Positions 34,688-42,960 of a stretch of 64,000 nt of DNA are shown here, one piece after another (position 1 is the first letter of the stretch; each line of letters starts with the position of its first letter). A model generated the notes under the pieces. The model did no database searches, had not been told where the DNA came from, and worked only from the letters and a program-made list of their open reading frames with translations. The stretch is from Thermococcus eurythermalis (lineage in GTDB: Archaea > Methanobacteriota_B > Thermococci > Thermococcales > Thermococcaceae). The DNA lies in contig NZ_CP008887.1 in the NCBI RefSeq assembly GCF_000769655.1, forward strand, positions 1,240,001 through 1,304,000. The letters are read 5' to 3'. Position numbers and translations under genes: made by a program.

Positions 34688-35923
34688 TCAGGCCCCAAAC
34701 TTCTCGGAGCGGTTCATGAGGTCCATCATTATGGGCACTATGTCGTGACCCCTTATCCTACCGAGCCCGCCACGCATGCACTCGCGCTCGCCGAAGCTCT
34801 CGGTGTGGTCCGGCCTGACACCACCGCCGGCTATGAGGAGCGGAACCGGGTCTCCGCTGTGGTTCATGACCTCACACGGTGTGCTGTGGTCGCCCGTTAT
34901 CGCTATGACCACGTCCTCTAGGTTGATATGCTCGATGATGTAGCCTATCATTCTGTCGGCCTTTTCAATCATCTCCGCCTTGAGCTTCGGGTTGTTGTCG
35001 TGGCCGGCGGCGTCGGTCGGCTTGAAGTGGAGGAACACGAAGTCGTACTCCTTGAGCAGTTCAACGGTCTTCTTGGCCTTGGCCATCTCGTCGGTATTGT
35101 ACTCGCCGGTTGCTCCCTCGGGGGTGTAGACGTCGAAGCCTATCGCCCTTGCGACGCCCTTGACGAGCGAGACCGCTATGACAGCTCCAGCCCTGACCTT
35201 CCACTGCTCGGTGAACTTCATCGGGATATCCGGGTAGGTTCCGGCTCCCCTTATCAGGAGGTAATTGGCTACTGGCTTGCCCTCCTTCCTGCGCTTCTCG
35301 TTGACTGGGTGCTTCTCAAGAACCTCGTGCGCCTGTCTGACGAACTCCTCGAGAATCTCGGCGACCTTCCTGCTCTCCTCGTCCTGGTAGTCAAAGCGAT
35401 GGGGCGGCTTGCCGGCCTCGTGCGGGTCATTCTCGCCGACGCGGTAGCCCTTGGCCATGCCCTTGAGGACCAGAACGGCCCTGTGCCCGGTGGCTCCAAC
35501 GAAGATGAAGTCGACGGGCAGTTTGACGTTCTCCTGTATCGCCTTTGCAAGCTCGTGGGCTTCCTCAGTGCTTATCCTTCCCGCCCTCCTATCAACGATT
35601 ATCCCATTCTCGATGGTTGCGAAGTTCACACGGAAGGCCAGGTCGTCCTCGTCGAGGTCGAGGCCGACACCGAGGGCCTCAAGGAAGCCCCTTCCGCGGT
35701 AGACCTTGTAGGGGTCGTAGCCGAAGATGCTGAGGTGGGCGGTGTCGCTTCCGGCTGGCTGGCCCGGCTTTATGGGGTCCTGCTGGCCGAGGATTCCGAG
35801 TTTCGCAAGCCTGTCCATGTTCGGGGTATTGGCGTACTCCAGTGGGGTCTTTCCTCCAAACTCTTTAATCGGCCTGTCTCCGAGTCCGTCGAGGATTATG
35901 AGGAGTCCCTTCCTCTGCTTCAT
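34688..35923 (-). CDS. apgM: 2,3-bisphosphoglycerate-independent phosphoglycerate mutase, archaeal type
   Basis: Interconverts 3- and 2-phosphoglycerate in glycolysis and gluconeogenesis. A 411-residue alkaline-phosphatase superfamily protein: IILDGLGDRPIKEFGGKTPLEYANTPNMD, then AGSDTAHLSIFGYDPYKVYRGRG with the metal-binding Ser, FKPTDAAGHDNNP, and TGDHSTPCEVMNHSGDPVPLLI. ATG 35923 is preferred because GGTGAT lies before it; GTG 35932 is in frame. Divergent from the CaCA exchanger gene. Confidence 0.95.
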   Translation of the reverse strand: MKQRKGLLIILDGLGDRPIKEFGGKTPLEYANTPNMDRLAKLGILGQQDPIKPGQPAGSDTAHLSIFGYDPYKVYRGRGFLEALGVGLDLDEDDLAFRVNFATIENGIIVDRRAGRISTEEAHELAKAIQENVKLPVDFIFVGATGHRAVLVLKGMAKGYRVGENDPHEAGKPPHRFDYQDEESRKVAEILEEFVRQAHEVLEKHPVNEKRRKEGKPVANYLLIRGAGTYPDIPMKFTEQWKVRAGAVIAVSLVKGVARAIGFDVYTPEGATGEYNTDEMAKAKKTVELLKEYDFVFLHFKPTDAAGHDNNPKLKAEMIEKADRMIGYIIEHINLEDVVIAITGDHSTPCEVMNHSGDPVPLLIAGGGVRPDHTESFGERECMRGGLGRIRGHDIVPIMMDLMNRSEKFGA

Positions 35924-36015
35924 ATCTATCACCAGGGGTGATTAGTCCGGTCGGTTAAAAAGCTTTGTTGGGCAACCTTTTAAAGGGCCCGGAGAAGGCA
36001 ACAGGGGGGAGAAAG

Positions 36016-36948
36016 ATGCTTGAGTTCGCAGTATGGACGCTCTCAATAATCATCGGAATAGCGATTCTCGTGCTTGCAGGGGACAAGCTGTCGGACAAGA
36101 TAATCGAGGTCGCGAGGAAGGCCGGAATCTCGCCCCTCGTCATAAGCATCGTCCTCGTAAGCCTTTCAACGACCCTTCCCGAGATAACGACGAGCGCCCT
36201 CGCGAGCTACCAGGGCGTCAATGGAATAGCCCTCGGAAACGCTCTTGGCAGTATTTTCGCGAACATAGCCCTGATCCTCGGCTTGGCCTCGATGATTAAA
36301 CCCCTGACTGCTGGTAAATCCGCGTATGAAAACTCTCTCGTTATGCTGGCCTCTCTGGTGCTCCTCATACTGCTCTCCCTCGACGGCACCCTCAGCCGGC
36401 TCGACGGACTTCTGCTCCTCCTTGCCTACGCGGTCTACCTCCGCTGGCTTCTCAAGAAGCACGCGAGAAGCGAGGTCGATTGGGAGCCGAGCGGGAACGT
36501 TACGCCCCTCGACTACGTTCTCCTAATCGTCCTCGGCCTCTTCCTCGTCGGCGGTGCTGAGGCAGTCGTTTTCGGTGGCAAGAACATTGCCCAGGCCTTT
36601 GGAATCTCGGACTTCGTGATAGGGGCGACCATCGTCGCAATTGGAACGTCCCTCCCCGAGATGACCAACGCCCTCTACGGGGCGATAAGGGAGCGCGGGA
36701 GCATAAGCGTCGGCAACATAATCGGTGCCAACATAATGAACGCCCTCGTCGTTTTGGGGGTTGCGTCGGTCATAAGGCCCCTCCCAACTGGAGCATCGGT
36801 GCTGACAATCCTGCTGGTTCTCCTTGCAATGCTTCCGATGATAGTTTCGCTGAAGAGAACAAGCGGGATAGACAGGCGCGTCGGGGCTTACTTTCTGGCC
36901 CTCTACGCTCTCTACCTCGTGCTGATGTTCTCCGGCGTGGAACTGTAA
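36016..36948 (+). CDS. Sodium/calcium exchanger family (CaCA) antiporter
   Basis: A 310-residue membrane protein with about 10 helices in two inverted halves. Each half has the alpha-repeat with the conserved acidic motif: VSLSTTLPEITTSAL in the first and AIGTSLPEMTNALYGAIRERGSISVGNIIGANIMN in the second. The Glu residues bind the cation. It exchanges Na+ or H+ for Ca2+ (YrbG/MjNCX-like). ATG 36016 follows GGGGGGAG. Confidence 0.92.
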   Translation: MLEFAVWTLSIIIGIAILVLAGDKLSDKIIEVARKAGISPLVISIVLVSLSTTLPEITTSALASYQGVNGIALGNALGSIFANIALILGLASMIKPLTAGKSAYENSLVMLASLVLLILLSLDGTLSRLDGLLLLLAYAVYLRWLLKKHARSEVDWEPSGNVTPLDYVLLIVLGLFLVGGAEAVVFGGKNIAQAFGISDFVIGATIVAIGTSLPEMTNALYGAIRERGSISVGNIIGANIMNALVVLGVASVIRPLPTGASVLTILLVLLAMLPMIVSLKRTSGIDRRVGAYFLALYALYLVLMFSGVEL

Positions 36949-36989
36949 GGTTTTTAAGCCCCCTTTCTCTCTTCTTCCGGTGGTGAGAA

Positions 36990-37484
36990 ATGAAAGTCCT
37001 GTGGGCACCGTGGAGAATCGAGTACATACGCTCACCCAAGCACGACGGCTGTATCTTCTGCGACTTCCCGAAGGAGAACAGGGACAAAGAGAGACTAATC
37101 CTCTACCGAGGAAAGCACGCCTTCGTCATAATGAACAACTACCCCTACAACCCAGGCCACGTCATGGTTGCGCCTTACAGGCACGTCGCCAACTGGGAGG
37201 AGCTGACCGACGAGGAGTTGCTCGAGATAATGAAGCTTACCCAGCTCATGATTAGGGCGATAAAGAAGGCCATGAACCCGGACGGCTTCAACCTCGGCGT
37301 GAACCTCGGCAGGGTAGCGGGGGCAGGAATAGACAGCCACGTTCACCTCCACATAGTCCCGCGCTGGAACGGCGACACGAACTTCATGCCGGTAATAGCG
37401 GACACCAAGGTTATCCCCGAATCGCTTGAGGAGGCCTACGACGAGCTCAAGAGGGCCATAGAGGAAGTCGAGAGGGAAAGTTGA
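36990..37484 (+). CDS. HIT-family nucleotide hydrolase/transferase
   Basis: A 164-residue protein. It has a CIFC zinc-type pair near residue 23 and the histidine triad HVHLHIVP preceded by GIDSH (residues about 118-126). MAPWRIEYI near the start is typical of Ap4A phosphorylase-like HIT proteins. It probably acts on dinucleoside polyphosphates. GGTGAG precedes the ATG, and a TATA-like TTTTTAAGC lies near 36952. Confidence 0.9.
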   Translation: MKVLWAPWRIEYIRSPKHDGCIFCDFPKENRDKERLILYRGKHAFVIMNNYPYNPGHVMVAPYRHVANWEELTDEELLEIMKLTQLMIRAIKKAMNPDGFNLGVNLGRVAGAGIDSHVHLHIVPRWNGDTNFMPVIADTKVIPESLEEAYDELKRAIEEVERES

Positions 37485-37571
37485 GCTCCCATATTGGCTC
37501 TCCTTCTTCTGACAAGCTTTTTATAGTCCCTCGCCACTTCTTCTCCCGAAAACCCTCTGGTGGTGTCTGGA

Positions 37572-37781
37572 TTGGAGGGAAAAGCATTACCTCCAGGAAG
37601 CCCCGTAAAGAGGGGCGAGCGCTACAAGGTTCGGATTGAAACCCTTGGAAAAGATGGAGACGGCATCGCCAGGATTAAGGGCTTTGTGGTTTTTGTGCCA
37701 AACACCGAGGTTGGGGAAGAAGTCCAGATCGAGATAAAAAACGTGAAAGAGCGCTTTGCCTTTGGGGAGGTCGTCGGCTGA
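37572..37781 (+). CDS. TRAM-domain RNA-binding protein
   Basis: A small protein of about 69 residues consisting of one TRAM domain: RYKVRIETLGKDGDGIARIKGFVVFVPNTEVGEEVQIEIKNVKERFAFGEVVG. Archaeal TRAM proteins bind RNA and are described as cold-shock-like chaperones. GGTGGTG at 37559-37565 suits TTG 37572 as start; GTG 37560 or 37563 are alternatives. TTTTTATAG near 37518 is the TATA box. Convergent with the split gene. Confidence 0.85.
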   Translation: MEGKALPPGSPVKRGERYKVRIETLGKDGDGIARIKGFVVFVPNTEVGEEVQIEIKNVKERFAFGEVVG

Positions 37782-37787
37782 CCTTCC

Positions 37788-38222
37788 TTATATCTTCCTT
37801 GCCCTGATTCTGAACTTCTTCTCAAGGGGCAGTCCTTCGAAGAGTTCACTGCCAAGCTCCACAACGGGTATATCAGCTTCGATTATGGACTCCTTAATCC
37901 CCTGTTTAACCCTCAGCTTTCTAAGACTGCCGTTCTGAACTTCGGCCGAAAGGTAGGTTCCGTCTTCACCCTCGCCTTCAATGACGAAGTCCCTGCCGAG
38001 TTCCATTGCGATCCTTTTGACGATAGCTGGAGCCGTTTCGGGCGTCACGTGCTCTACTTCCCCTCTGCTTTCGCTGAGCCTCACCGTTGGACAGGCCATT
38101 GAGGAGCAGAACTCCCTTATGGCCTCTGATATGCCCTCCACGAAGTTCTCCAGCGGTTTTCCCATTAGGGATTCACCAAAGCCTGCCCAGCTTGCGGTGA
38201 CTTTCAGCTTCCGTCTGGCCAT
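37788..38222 (-). CDS. 3' fragment of the split SRPBCC-like gene (144 aa open frame)
   Basis: Open from ATG 38222, which lies 8 bases inside the gene from the insertion junction. GGAGGAGGT from the element end sits 11-12 bases before this ATG, so the fragment could be translated as a separate protein beginning MARRKLKVTASWAGFGESL. It lacks the N-terminal half of the fold and is probably non-functional on its own, unless it keeps the C-terminal domain's role. Confidence 0.6.
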   Translation of the reverse strand: MARRKLKVTASWAGFGESLMGKPLENFVEGISEAIREFCSSMACPTVRLSESRGEVEHVTPETAPAIVKRIAMELGRDFVIEGEGEDGTYLSAEVQNGSLRKLRVKQGIKESIIEADIPVVELGSELFEGLPLEKKFRIRARKI

Positions 38223-38229
38223 CTTGAAT

Positions 38230-38500
38230 CTGACCTCCTCCCCGCCTTAGCTGAGGGTTCCAACGGATTAACTCCTCGCCAGTGGCGGGGAGGTTTGCGG
38301 GTTCATTACCTACTCGTGTTGCCACTTTCGGTTCAGCCCGCGGGCCGGGTCTTCGGCCCGTTACCCCTACCGCGCAGAGCGGTTTGGGGTTATGGTTTAG
38401 AGGCCACCGTTCAGAGTTTTCAACCGCTCGAAGGCGGTTTTTGAAGAGACGCCTAACGGCGTCTTCCTCCCACCGTAGGGAGGACACAGTGAAAACCCCT
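38230..38500 (-). ncRNA. Guide-RNA-like (omega RNA/TnpB-type) scaffold remnant
   Basis: The right half of the element is GC-rich and packed with short perfect stems: 38341-38347/38354-38360 (7 bp), 38422-38427/38434-38439 (6 bp), 38447-38453/38458-38464 (7 bp) and 38465-38471/38478-38484 (7 bp). On the minus strand it ends in GTTGGAACCCTC...GGGGAGGAGGTCAG. This resembles the 3' end of TnpB omega RNAs, in which the guide follows directly. The adjoining 'guide' here is the host gene. Expression is unknown. Confidence 0.5.
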
Positions 38501-38632
38501 CATCTCATCGGGTTGTTCTTTGATGGCCTTTTCAGGGTCTTATTACATTGCAAGAGTTCAAAAAGGTTTCTATTCGAATGCCGAATTTTAGAATCTCTGC
38601 ATCCCCACCCTAAAGGGCGAGGCTTTCACGAG
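38230..38632 (-). mobile_element. 403-bp IS200/IS605-derived element without transposase or TnpB
   Basis: On the minus strand the element starts after TTAC and ends TCAG. The left end has GAAAGCCTCGCCCTTTAGGG, an imperfect hairpin; the right end has GGAACCCTCAGCTAAGG followed by GGGGAGGAGGTCAG, the layout I know from archaeal IS605 right ends and TnpB guide-RNA scaffolds. There is no target duplication, as expected for this family. The only open frames inside are short and protein-like evidence is lacking. It interrupts a gene in the same orientation. Confidence 0.72.
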
Positions 38633-38877
38633 GTAATCGTCAGGATTCCCCGCTCCCCTCTGAACGTGTATATGGCCTCGTTCCGGCCCATGCCAACGTC
38701 GAGTTCAAACTCGTAGTCGAAGTTAAAGATAAACCTCGGGACTTTGAACCTGACCTTGCCGTCCTGAAAGCTCTCGAAGTACGGGAAGAAAGGCAACGTC
38801 TTCTGGGGTTCACTTAGCACCGCCTGGAGGGTTTCCCATCCGTAGGGCAACTCAACCTCATAGCTCTTCGCTCTCAT
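38626..38877 (-). CDS. 5' fragment of the split SRPBCC-like gene (83 aa open frame)
   Basis: Begins MRAKSYEVELPYGWETLQAVLSEP and runs to a TGA that lies in the element's left end (TGAAAGCC). The last genuine codons are ATT-ACC at 38633-38638. It is too short for the family's fold. Confidence 0.6.
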   Translation of the reverse strand: MRAKSYEVELPYGWETLQAVLSEPQKTLPFFPYFESFQDGKVRFKVPRFIFNFDYEFELDVGMGRNEAIYTFRGERGILTITS

Positions 38878-39031
38878 GATATGCCCCCTAAGGGCGTTAA
38901 AAAAGCCTAAAAAAGAGTTTCTTGAACTTATGGTTTAGAACCCCCTAATCATCGTACCGGCCCCTCAGGTGCTTTTTTGGAAATATGGGGATGTAAACGG
39001 AAAGGGAGAAACAGAAAAGAGAGAATACAGC

Positions 39032-40660
39032 TCAGTCTTCCACGACGTATATCGGAACCTTACCGTGGGGAATGCCTGCCTTTCCTCCATACCATTCACT
39101 GAGGAAGTAGTGCGCAGCTATTAGGAGGGGCACTGCTATCACCAGCAGAATCCACCCGTTTGTTATGCCTACCGCGAACAGTATGAGCATTAAAGCGCCC
39201 ACTGCGGCCGCTGTGACCGAGTAGGGAATCTGGGTGGCCACGTGGTCAATGTGGTCGCAGCCTGAGAACATGGAGCTCATGATTGTCGTGTCGCTTATCG
39301 GGGAGCAGTGGTCGCCGAAGACACCGCCGGCGAAGACAGACGCTATGCTAGCGTAGACCACCGGGCCGAAGCTTCCGCTCAGCTCGTAGGCCAGCGGGAC
39401 TGCGATGGGCATCATTATGGCGAAGGTTCCCCACGATGTTCCTGTAGTGAACGATATAAACGCCGCCACGAGGAACACGACGAGCGGAACAAGCCCCGGT
39501 GAGAGGACGTTCGATGCGACGCTCACAACGTAGTCCGCAGTTCCAACGGCGTCGCAGGCCCTCTTAATGCTCCACGCGAGGATGAGAATCATCATTGCAA
39601 AGTGCATCTGCTTCATACCTGCAACTACGGTCTCCTCAACCTCCTTAAGGCTCATAACCTTCATACCGATGACGAGCGCCATTGCGACGACGACCATGCC
39701 GAATGAGCCCCAAACGAGCGCCCATGTCGAGTCGGCGTTGGAGAGGACGGCCTGGAAGCCTCCTTCCGCGTAGGTTGCGCTTCCACCGCCGGTGACCCAC
39801 AGCCCGAGGAAGGTCAGCGCCACCAGCGTTATCACAGGGAGCGCGAATACCCAGACACTTTCCTTTCCTTCGATCGGCATTCCGACGTCGACTTCGGTCG
39901 TCATCATTGGCTGTGCGCCGTCGCGGAGAATCTTGCCCGTTGTCCTGGCGCGGTATTCAGCCTTGAGCATCGGGCCGTAGTGCCTGTGGGTAACGGCCAC
40001 GAGGTAGACAAGGATAATCGCAAGTATTGGGTAAAACCTGTACGGCCAGCTTGCAAACCACGCCGAGTATGCGCTCACGTTGGCCCCGACTTCAGCTATT
40101 GCGTCTTTTAGAAGCCCAAGCTCGTACCCTATCCACGTCGAAACTACCGCCAGAACTGCCACCGGCGCGGCTGTGGAGTCGTCAGCATAAGCTAAAAACT
40201 CCCTGGAGACCCTCGCCCTGTCGGTTATGGGCCTCATGGTGTTTCCAACGATGATTGTGTTTGTGTAGTCGTCAAAGAAGATTAAGGTTCCAAAAATCGC
40301 CGCCATGAGAGAGGCCGCCCTGCTGGTTCTAATTTTCTTGGTGACTGCCTTTGCTATTGCGTTCATTCCGCCCGCTTTGTAAATCAGCGCGACACCTGCT
40401 CCAATAAGTGCATCGAAGAGGAGAATCCTCGTGTTCCAGAGGTCGGTGACTATCTGCCCATTCTCTTCCTTTGCAGACGCTATACTGAAAACAATCCACT
40501 CCAGCGTCTTTGTAGTTGCGCCTATCGGGTCTCCTCCCGCTACCAGCAGTCCGCCGACCCATACTCCAAAAAACAAAGCGAACAAGACCCTTTTTGTAAG
40601 TATTGCCATCCCGATGGCCACGAGGGGTGGCAAAAGAGACAAGATTCCATAGTCGGTCAT
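39032..40660 (-). CDS. NhaC-family Na+/H+ antiporter
   Basis: A 542-residue membrane protein with about 12-13 helices. It has the NhaC hallmarks FITFTTGTSWGTFAIMMPIAVPLAYEL and SIASVFAGGVFGDHCSPISDTTIMSS, with Asp residues for cation binding, and an earlier FFDDYTNTIIVGNTMRPITDRARVSREFLAY. It exports Na+ in exchange for H+. Upstream (40661-40740, minus strand promoter side) is AT-rich with TATA-like TTATAGGATATG. Confidence 0.92.
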   Translation of the reverse strand: MTDYGILSLLPPLVAIGMAILTKRVLFALFFGVWVGGLLVAGGDPIGATTKTLEWIVFSIASAKEENGQIVTDLWNTRILLFDALIGAGVALIYKAGGMNAIAKAVTKKIRTSRAASLMAAIFGTLIFFDDYTNTIIVGNTMRPITDRARVSREFLAYADDSTAAPVAVLAVVSTWIGYELGLLKDAIAEVGANVSAYSAWFASWPYRFYPILAIILVYLVAVTHRHYGPMLKAEYRARTTGKILRDGAQPMMTTEVDVGMPIEGKESVWVFALPVITLVALTFLGLWVTGGGSATYAEGGFQAVLSNADSTWALVWGSFGMVVVAMALVIGMKVMSLKEVEETVVAGMKQMHFAMMILILAWSIKRACDAVGTADYVVSVASNVLSPGLVPLVVFLVAAFISFTTGTSWGTFAIMMPIAVPLAYELSGSFGPVVYASIASVFAGGVFGDHCSPISDTTIMSSMFSGCDHIDHVATQIPYSVTAAAVGALMLILFAVGITNGWILLVIAVPLLIAAHYFLSEWYGGKAGIPHGKVPIYVVED

Positions 40661-40894
40661 ATTGTTGCCCCCCTATTGCACTAAATGCAACATTCTTTCA
40701 ATAATATTGCATTCATATCCTATAAAAGGCTTTCTTGACTTTTTTTGGTTAATTGTGGTCATGACAAGCCTTTATAGGTCGAGATAGATTATAAGAGACT
40801 ATAATTTTAGCACTAATGCAGTTTTTTAGGGCTCATTCCACAAGTATTTTTCCCAATAGATTTGGGGATGTTCTAAAAAATATGAAATAATTGC

Positions 40895-41629
40895 TCATAC
40901 TTTCATGACATTTTCCCATTTTTCCTTTGTCTTTTTTAAACAGCCAGGGGGCATCAGCTCCCGCTCCGGGCAGTAGCCGAGCTGTATGCACCTCGGCCCG
41001 AGCTTTGCCCACCTTATAATCGGTCTGAGTTCGTCGTTCTTTGCGATTTCTTCGAGCATCTTCCAGGCGACTTCCCTTATCTCCCATTGAGCTCTCTCGC
41101 AGAGCCTCAGGCCGAAGAAGTGCTTAAGCTCGCGCAGGTTCATGGTCACGACTATCTTCGTTCTGACTGCCTGCGGAAGAACGAAGCGCGCGTCCTCCTG
41201 GTGGACTCCGGCTTCGTAGCTCTCCTCGTAGAGCTCGATGGCTTCGCGCATAAGCTTCCTCCACTTTTCGTAGAGTTCAGGCTTTTCTTTAACGCTCTCT
41301 GGGATTACGAAGGTCTCCTCAACGTCATTTGGGTTCAATTTTATATAGCGCATTGATTGCTGGGTGTAGCTCGCTATCCTATGACGGACAAGCTGATGAC
41401 TACACACACGAGAACAGCCCTCAATCGAGAACGTCAGAACCGCGTGTTCGAGTATTGACTCGTGGCCGTAGCCAAGAACCCTCGGCAGATGCATCTCGAC
41501 GTCCTTCTCGGTCATTCGCTCGAAGGCCTCACTCTCCCATTCGTCCCAGTAGCTTATAAGGGCCGACCATGTGACGGTTTCAAGGGGCTTTTTCGTATAA
41601 TTGACGAGCTTGACCTTGATTCCGCCCAT
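40895..41629 (-). CDS. thyX: Flavin-dependent thymidylate synthase ThyX
   Basis: Makes dTMP from dUMP with FAD and methylene-tetrahydrofolate or its archaeal counterpart. A 244-residue protein with the ThyX motif RHRIASYTQQSMR (RHRxxSxxxxSxR), preceded by GHESILEHAVLTFSIEG and followed by LRELKHFFGLRLCERAQWEIRE. ATG 41629 is chosen because GGTGAT lies seven bases upstream; GTG 41641 is in frame. The spacer 40661-40894 after it holds no gene. Confidence 0.95.
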   Translation of the reverse strand: MGGIKVKLVNYTKKPLETVTWSALISYWDEWESEAFERMTEKDVEMHLPRVLGYGHESILEHAVLTFSIEGCSRVCSHQLVRHRIASYTQQSMRYIKLNPNDVEETFVIPESVKEKPELYEKWRKLMREAIELYEESYEAGVHQEDARFVLPQAVRTKIVVTMNLRELKHFFGLRLCERAQWEIREVAWKMLEEIAKNDELRPIIRWAKLGPRCIQLGYCPERELMPPGCLKKTKEKWENVMKV

Positions 41630-41842
41630 ATCCAGAATCACCGATGACCTGAAGAAGTCCGCTTTATTAGATTTGCTGTGGGGAAAAAGCTTAGTGGGGT
41701 TTCATTAATGTACTCTTTTGGAGGATAAAATATACGTTTGCAAAGGTGCCGACGAGATGGCTTCAAATAATTTCAGGAAAATCGAGAGTCTTCCGACGAA
41801 AGGGTTATTAAATTCAGGGGTCAGGTTTAAACGGTGATGCAC

Positions 41843-42790
41843 ATGGTGGTTAGCCTTGCCGGAAGAGACCTTCTCTGCCTCCAGGACTTCACGAGGGAGG
41901 AGATTGAGACTATTCTCAAGACGGCCGAGATGATGAAGATTTGGAACAAGATTGGAAAGCCGCACCGCGTTCTTGAGGGCAAGACCCTCGCCATGATATT
42001 CCAGAAGCCCTCCACGAGGACGAGGATTTCCTTCGAGGTGGGAATCTACCAGCTCGGTGGCTACGGCCTCTACCTCAACGCCAACGATTTACAGCTCAGG
42101 CGCGGTGAGACCATAGCCGACACCGCGCGCGTCCTCAGCAGGTACGTTGACGGAATAATGGCCCGCGTCTTCGACCACAAGGACGTTGAGGACCTCGCCA
42201 AGTACGCGAGCGTCCCGGTCATCAACGGTCTGTCCGACTTCTCCCACCCGTGCCAGGCTCTGGCCGACTACCAGACCATACTCGAGAAGAAGGGCAGGAT
42301 TCAGGGCCTCAAGATAGTCTACGTCGGTGACGGAAACAACGTGGCTCATTCCCTCATGATAGCCGGAACCAAGCTTGGAGCGAACGTCGTCGTTGCAACT
42401 CCAGAGGGCTTCGAGCCTGACGAGAAGGTCATCAAGTGGGCCGAGCAAAACGCGGCCGAGAGCGGTGGCTCGTTCGAGCTCCTCCACGACCCGGTTCAGG
42501 CTGTTAAAGATGCTGACGTCATCTACACCGACGTCTGGGCGAGCATGGGTCAGGAAGCCGAGGCAGAGGAGAGGAGAAAGATATTCCAGCCCTTCCAGGT
42601 GAACAAAGAGCTCGTCAAGCACGCCAAGCCCGACTACATCTTCATGCACTGCCTCCCCGCCCACAGGGGTGAGGAAGTTACTGACGACGTCATAGACAGC
42701 CCGAACAGCGTCGTCTTCGACCAGGCCGAGAACAGGCTCCACGCCCAGAAGGCTGTTATGGCCCTCGTCATGGGCGGGATAAAAGTTTGA
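41843..42790 (+). CDS. argF: Ornithine carbamoyltransferase
   Basis: Makes citrulline from ornithine and carbamoyl phosphate; in Thermococcales it also feeds carbamate metabolism. 315 residues from ATG 41843, the length I recall for the P. furiosus enzyme. Motifs: FQKPSTRTRISFE (carbamoyl phosphate), LNANDLQLRRGETIADTARVLSRY, GLSDFSHPCQALADYQT, and FMHCLPAHRGEEV (ornithine side). GGTGAT precedes the start, and a TATA-like TTATTAAATT lies near 41805. Confidence 0.95.
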   Translation: MVVSLAGRDLLCLQDFTREEIETILKTAEMMKIWNKIGKPHRVLEGKTLAMIFQKPSTRTRISFEVGIYQLGGYGLYLNANDLQLRRGETIADTARVLSRYVDGIMARVFDHKDVEDLAKYASVPVINGLSDFSHPCQALADYQTILEKKGRIQGLKIVYVGDGNNVAHSLMIAGTKLGANVVVATPEGFEPDEKVIKWAEQNAAESGGSFELLHDPVQAVKDADVIYTDVWASMGQEAEAEERRKIFQPFQVNKELVKHAKPDYIFMHCLPAHRGEEVTDDVIDSPNSVVFDQAENRLHAQKAVMALVMGGIKV

Positions 42791-42838
42791 AGCTCTTCTT
42801 CTCTTTTTGACTATCAATTGAAAGTTTTTCGCCCGCTG

Positions 42839-42920
42839 TGAAAGCGGTCTTTCATAAACCGTGCAATTTATGAAAGTGGTCTTTCACAAAAGGTGCAGTT
42901 TGTGAAAGTCTGGTTTCACA
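42839..42920. repeat. Tandem 32-bp hairpin repeats upstream of the m5C methyltransferase gene
   Basis: Two full 32-bp units and a partial third. Each unit starts TGAAAG-YGGT-CTTTCA. Read across units, perfect 10-bp stems appear: CTTTCATAAA/TTTATGAAAG (42849-42858/42867-42876) and CTTTCACAAA/TTTGTGAAAG (42881-42890/42899-42908). Their loops share GTGCA. One base pair differs between the stems and is compensated. The block ends about 40 bases before the ATG and overlaps the expected promoter, so regulatory use is possible. Confidence 0.7.
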
Positions 42921-42960
42921 AACGAAGAACCTTTTAAACCTCTGCTCCAACCTTCCCCCC

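Larger units (their letters stand above)
37788..38877 (-). pseudogene. SRPBCC/DUF3211-like gene split by a 403-bp insertion element
   Basis: Removing 38230-38632 joins the two halves into a single frame of 229 codons (245 + 442 bases), with the junction codons reading T-I-T-F-K-M. The joined product has a SRPBCC-type layout: an N-terminal ELPYGWETLQAVLSEPQ helix region, strands ending GILTITFKMARRKLKVTASWAG, and helix GKPLENFVEGISEAIREFCSS. A second alpha/beta part of about 85 residues ends the protein. In the present sequence the first half stops in the element and the second half may restart at ATG 38222. Confidence 0.75.

Noticed and set aside
34928-35941. A 337-codon plus-strand frame opposite apgM
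   Set aside because: Antisense shadow of a strongly conserved enzyme; composition is that of a reversed coding strand and no start signal is seen.
38250-38500. RNase P RNA or SRP RNA as explanation of the structured block
   Set aside because: I looked for RNase P conserved sequences (GAGGAAAGTCC, ACAGAA) and the SRP GGAAG/AGCA domain IV loop and found neither. The ends instead match an IS605-type element.
38500-38600. Resemblance of GTCTTATT...GCAAG and TTCTATTC to the Thermococcales CRISPR repeat
   Set aside because: The similarity is from memory, partial and single-copy. There is no regular repeat spacing and no cas gene in the window.
38282-38716. A 144-codon plus-strand frame across the 403-bp element
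   Set aside because: It spans the element boundary and the antisense of the split gene, contains no motif and lies in a region better explained by RNA stems.
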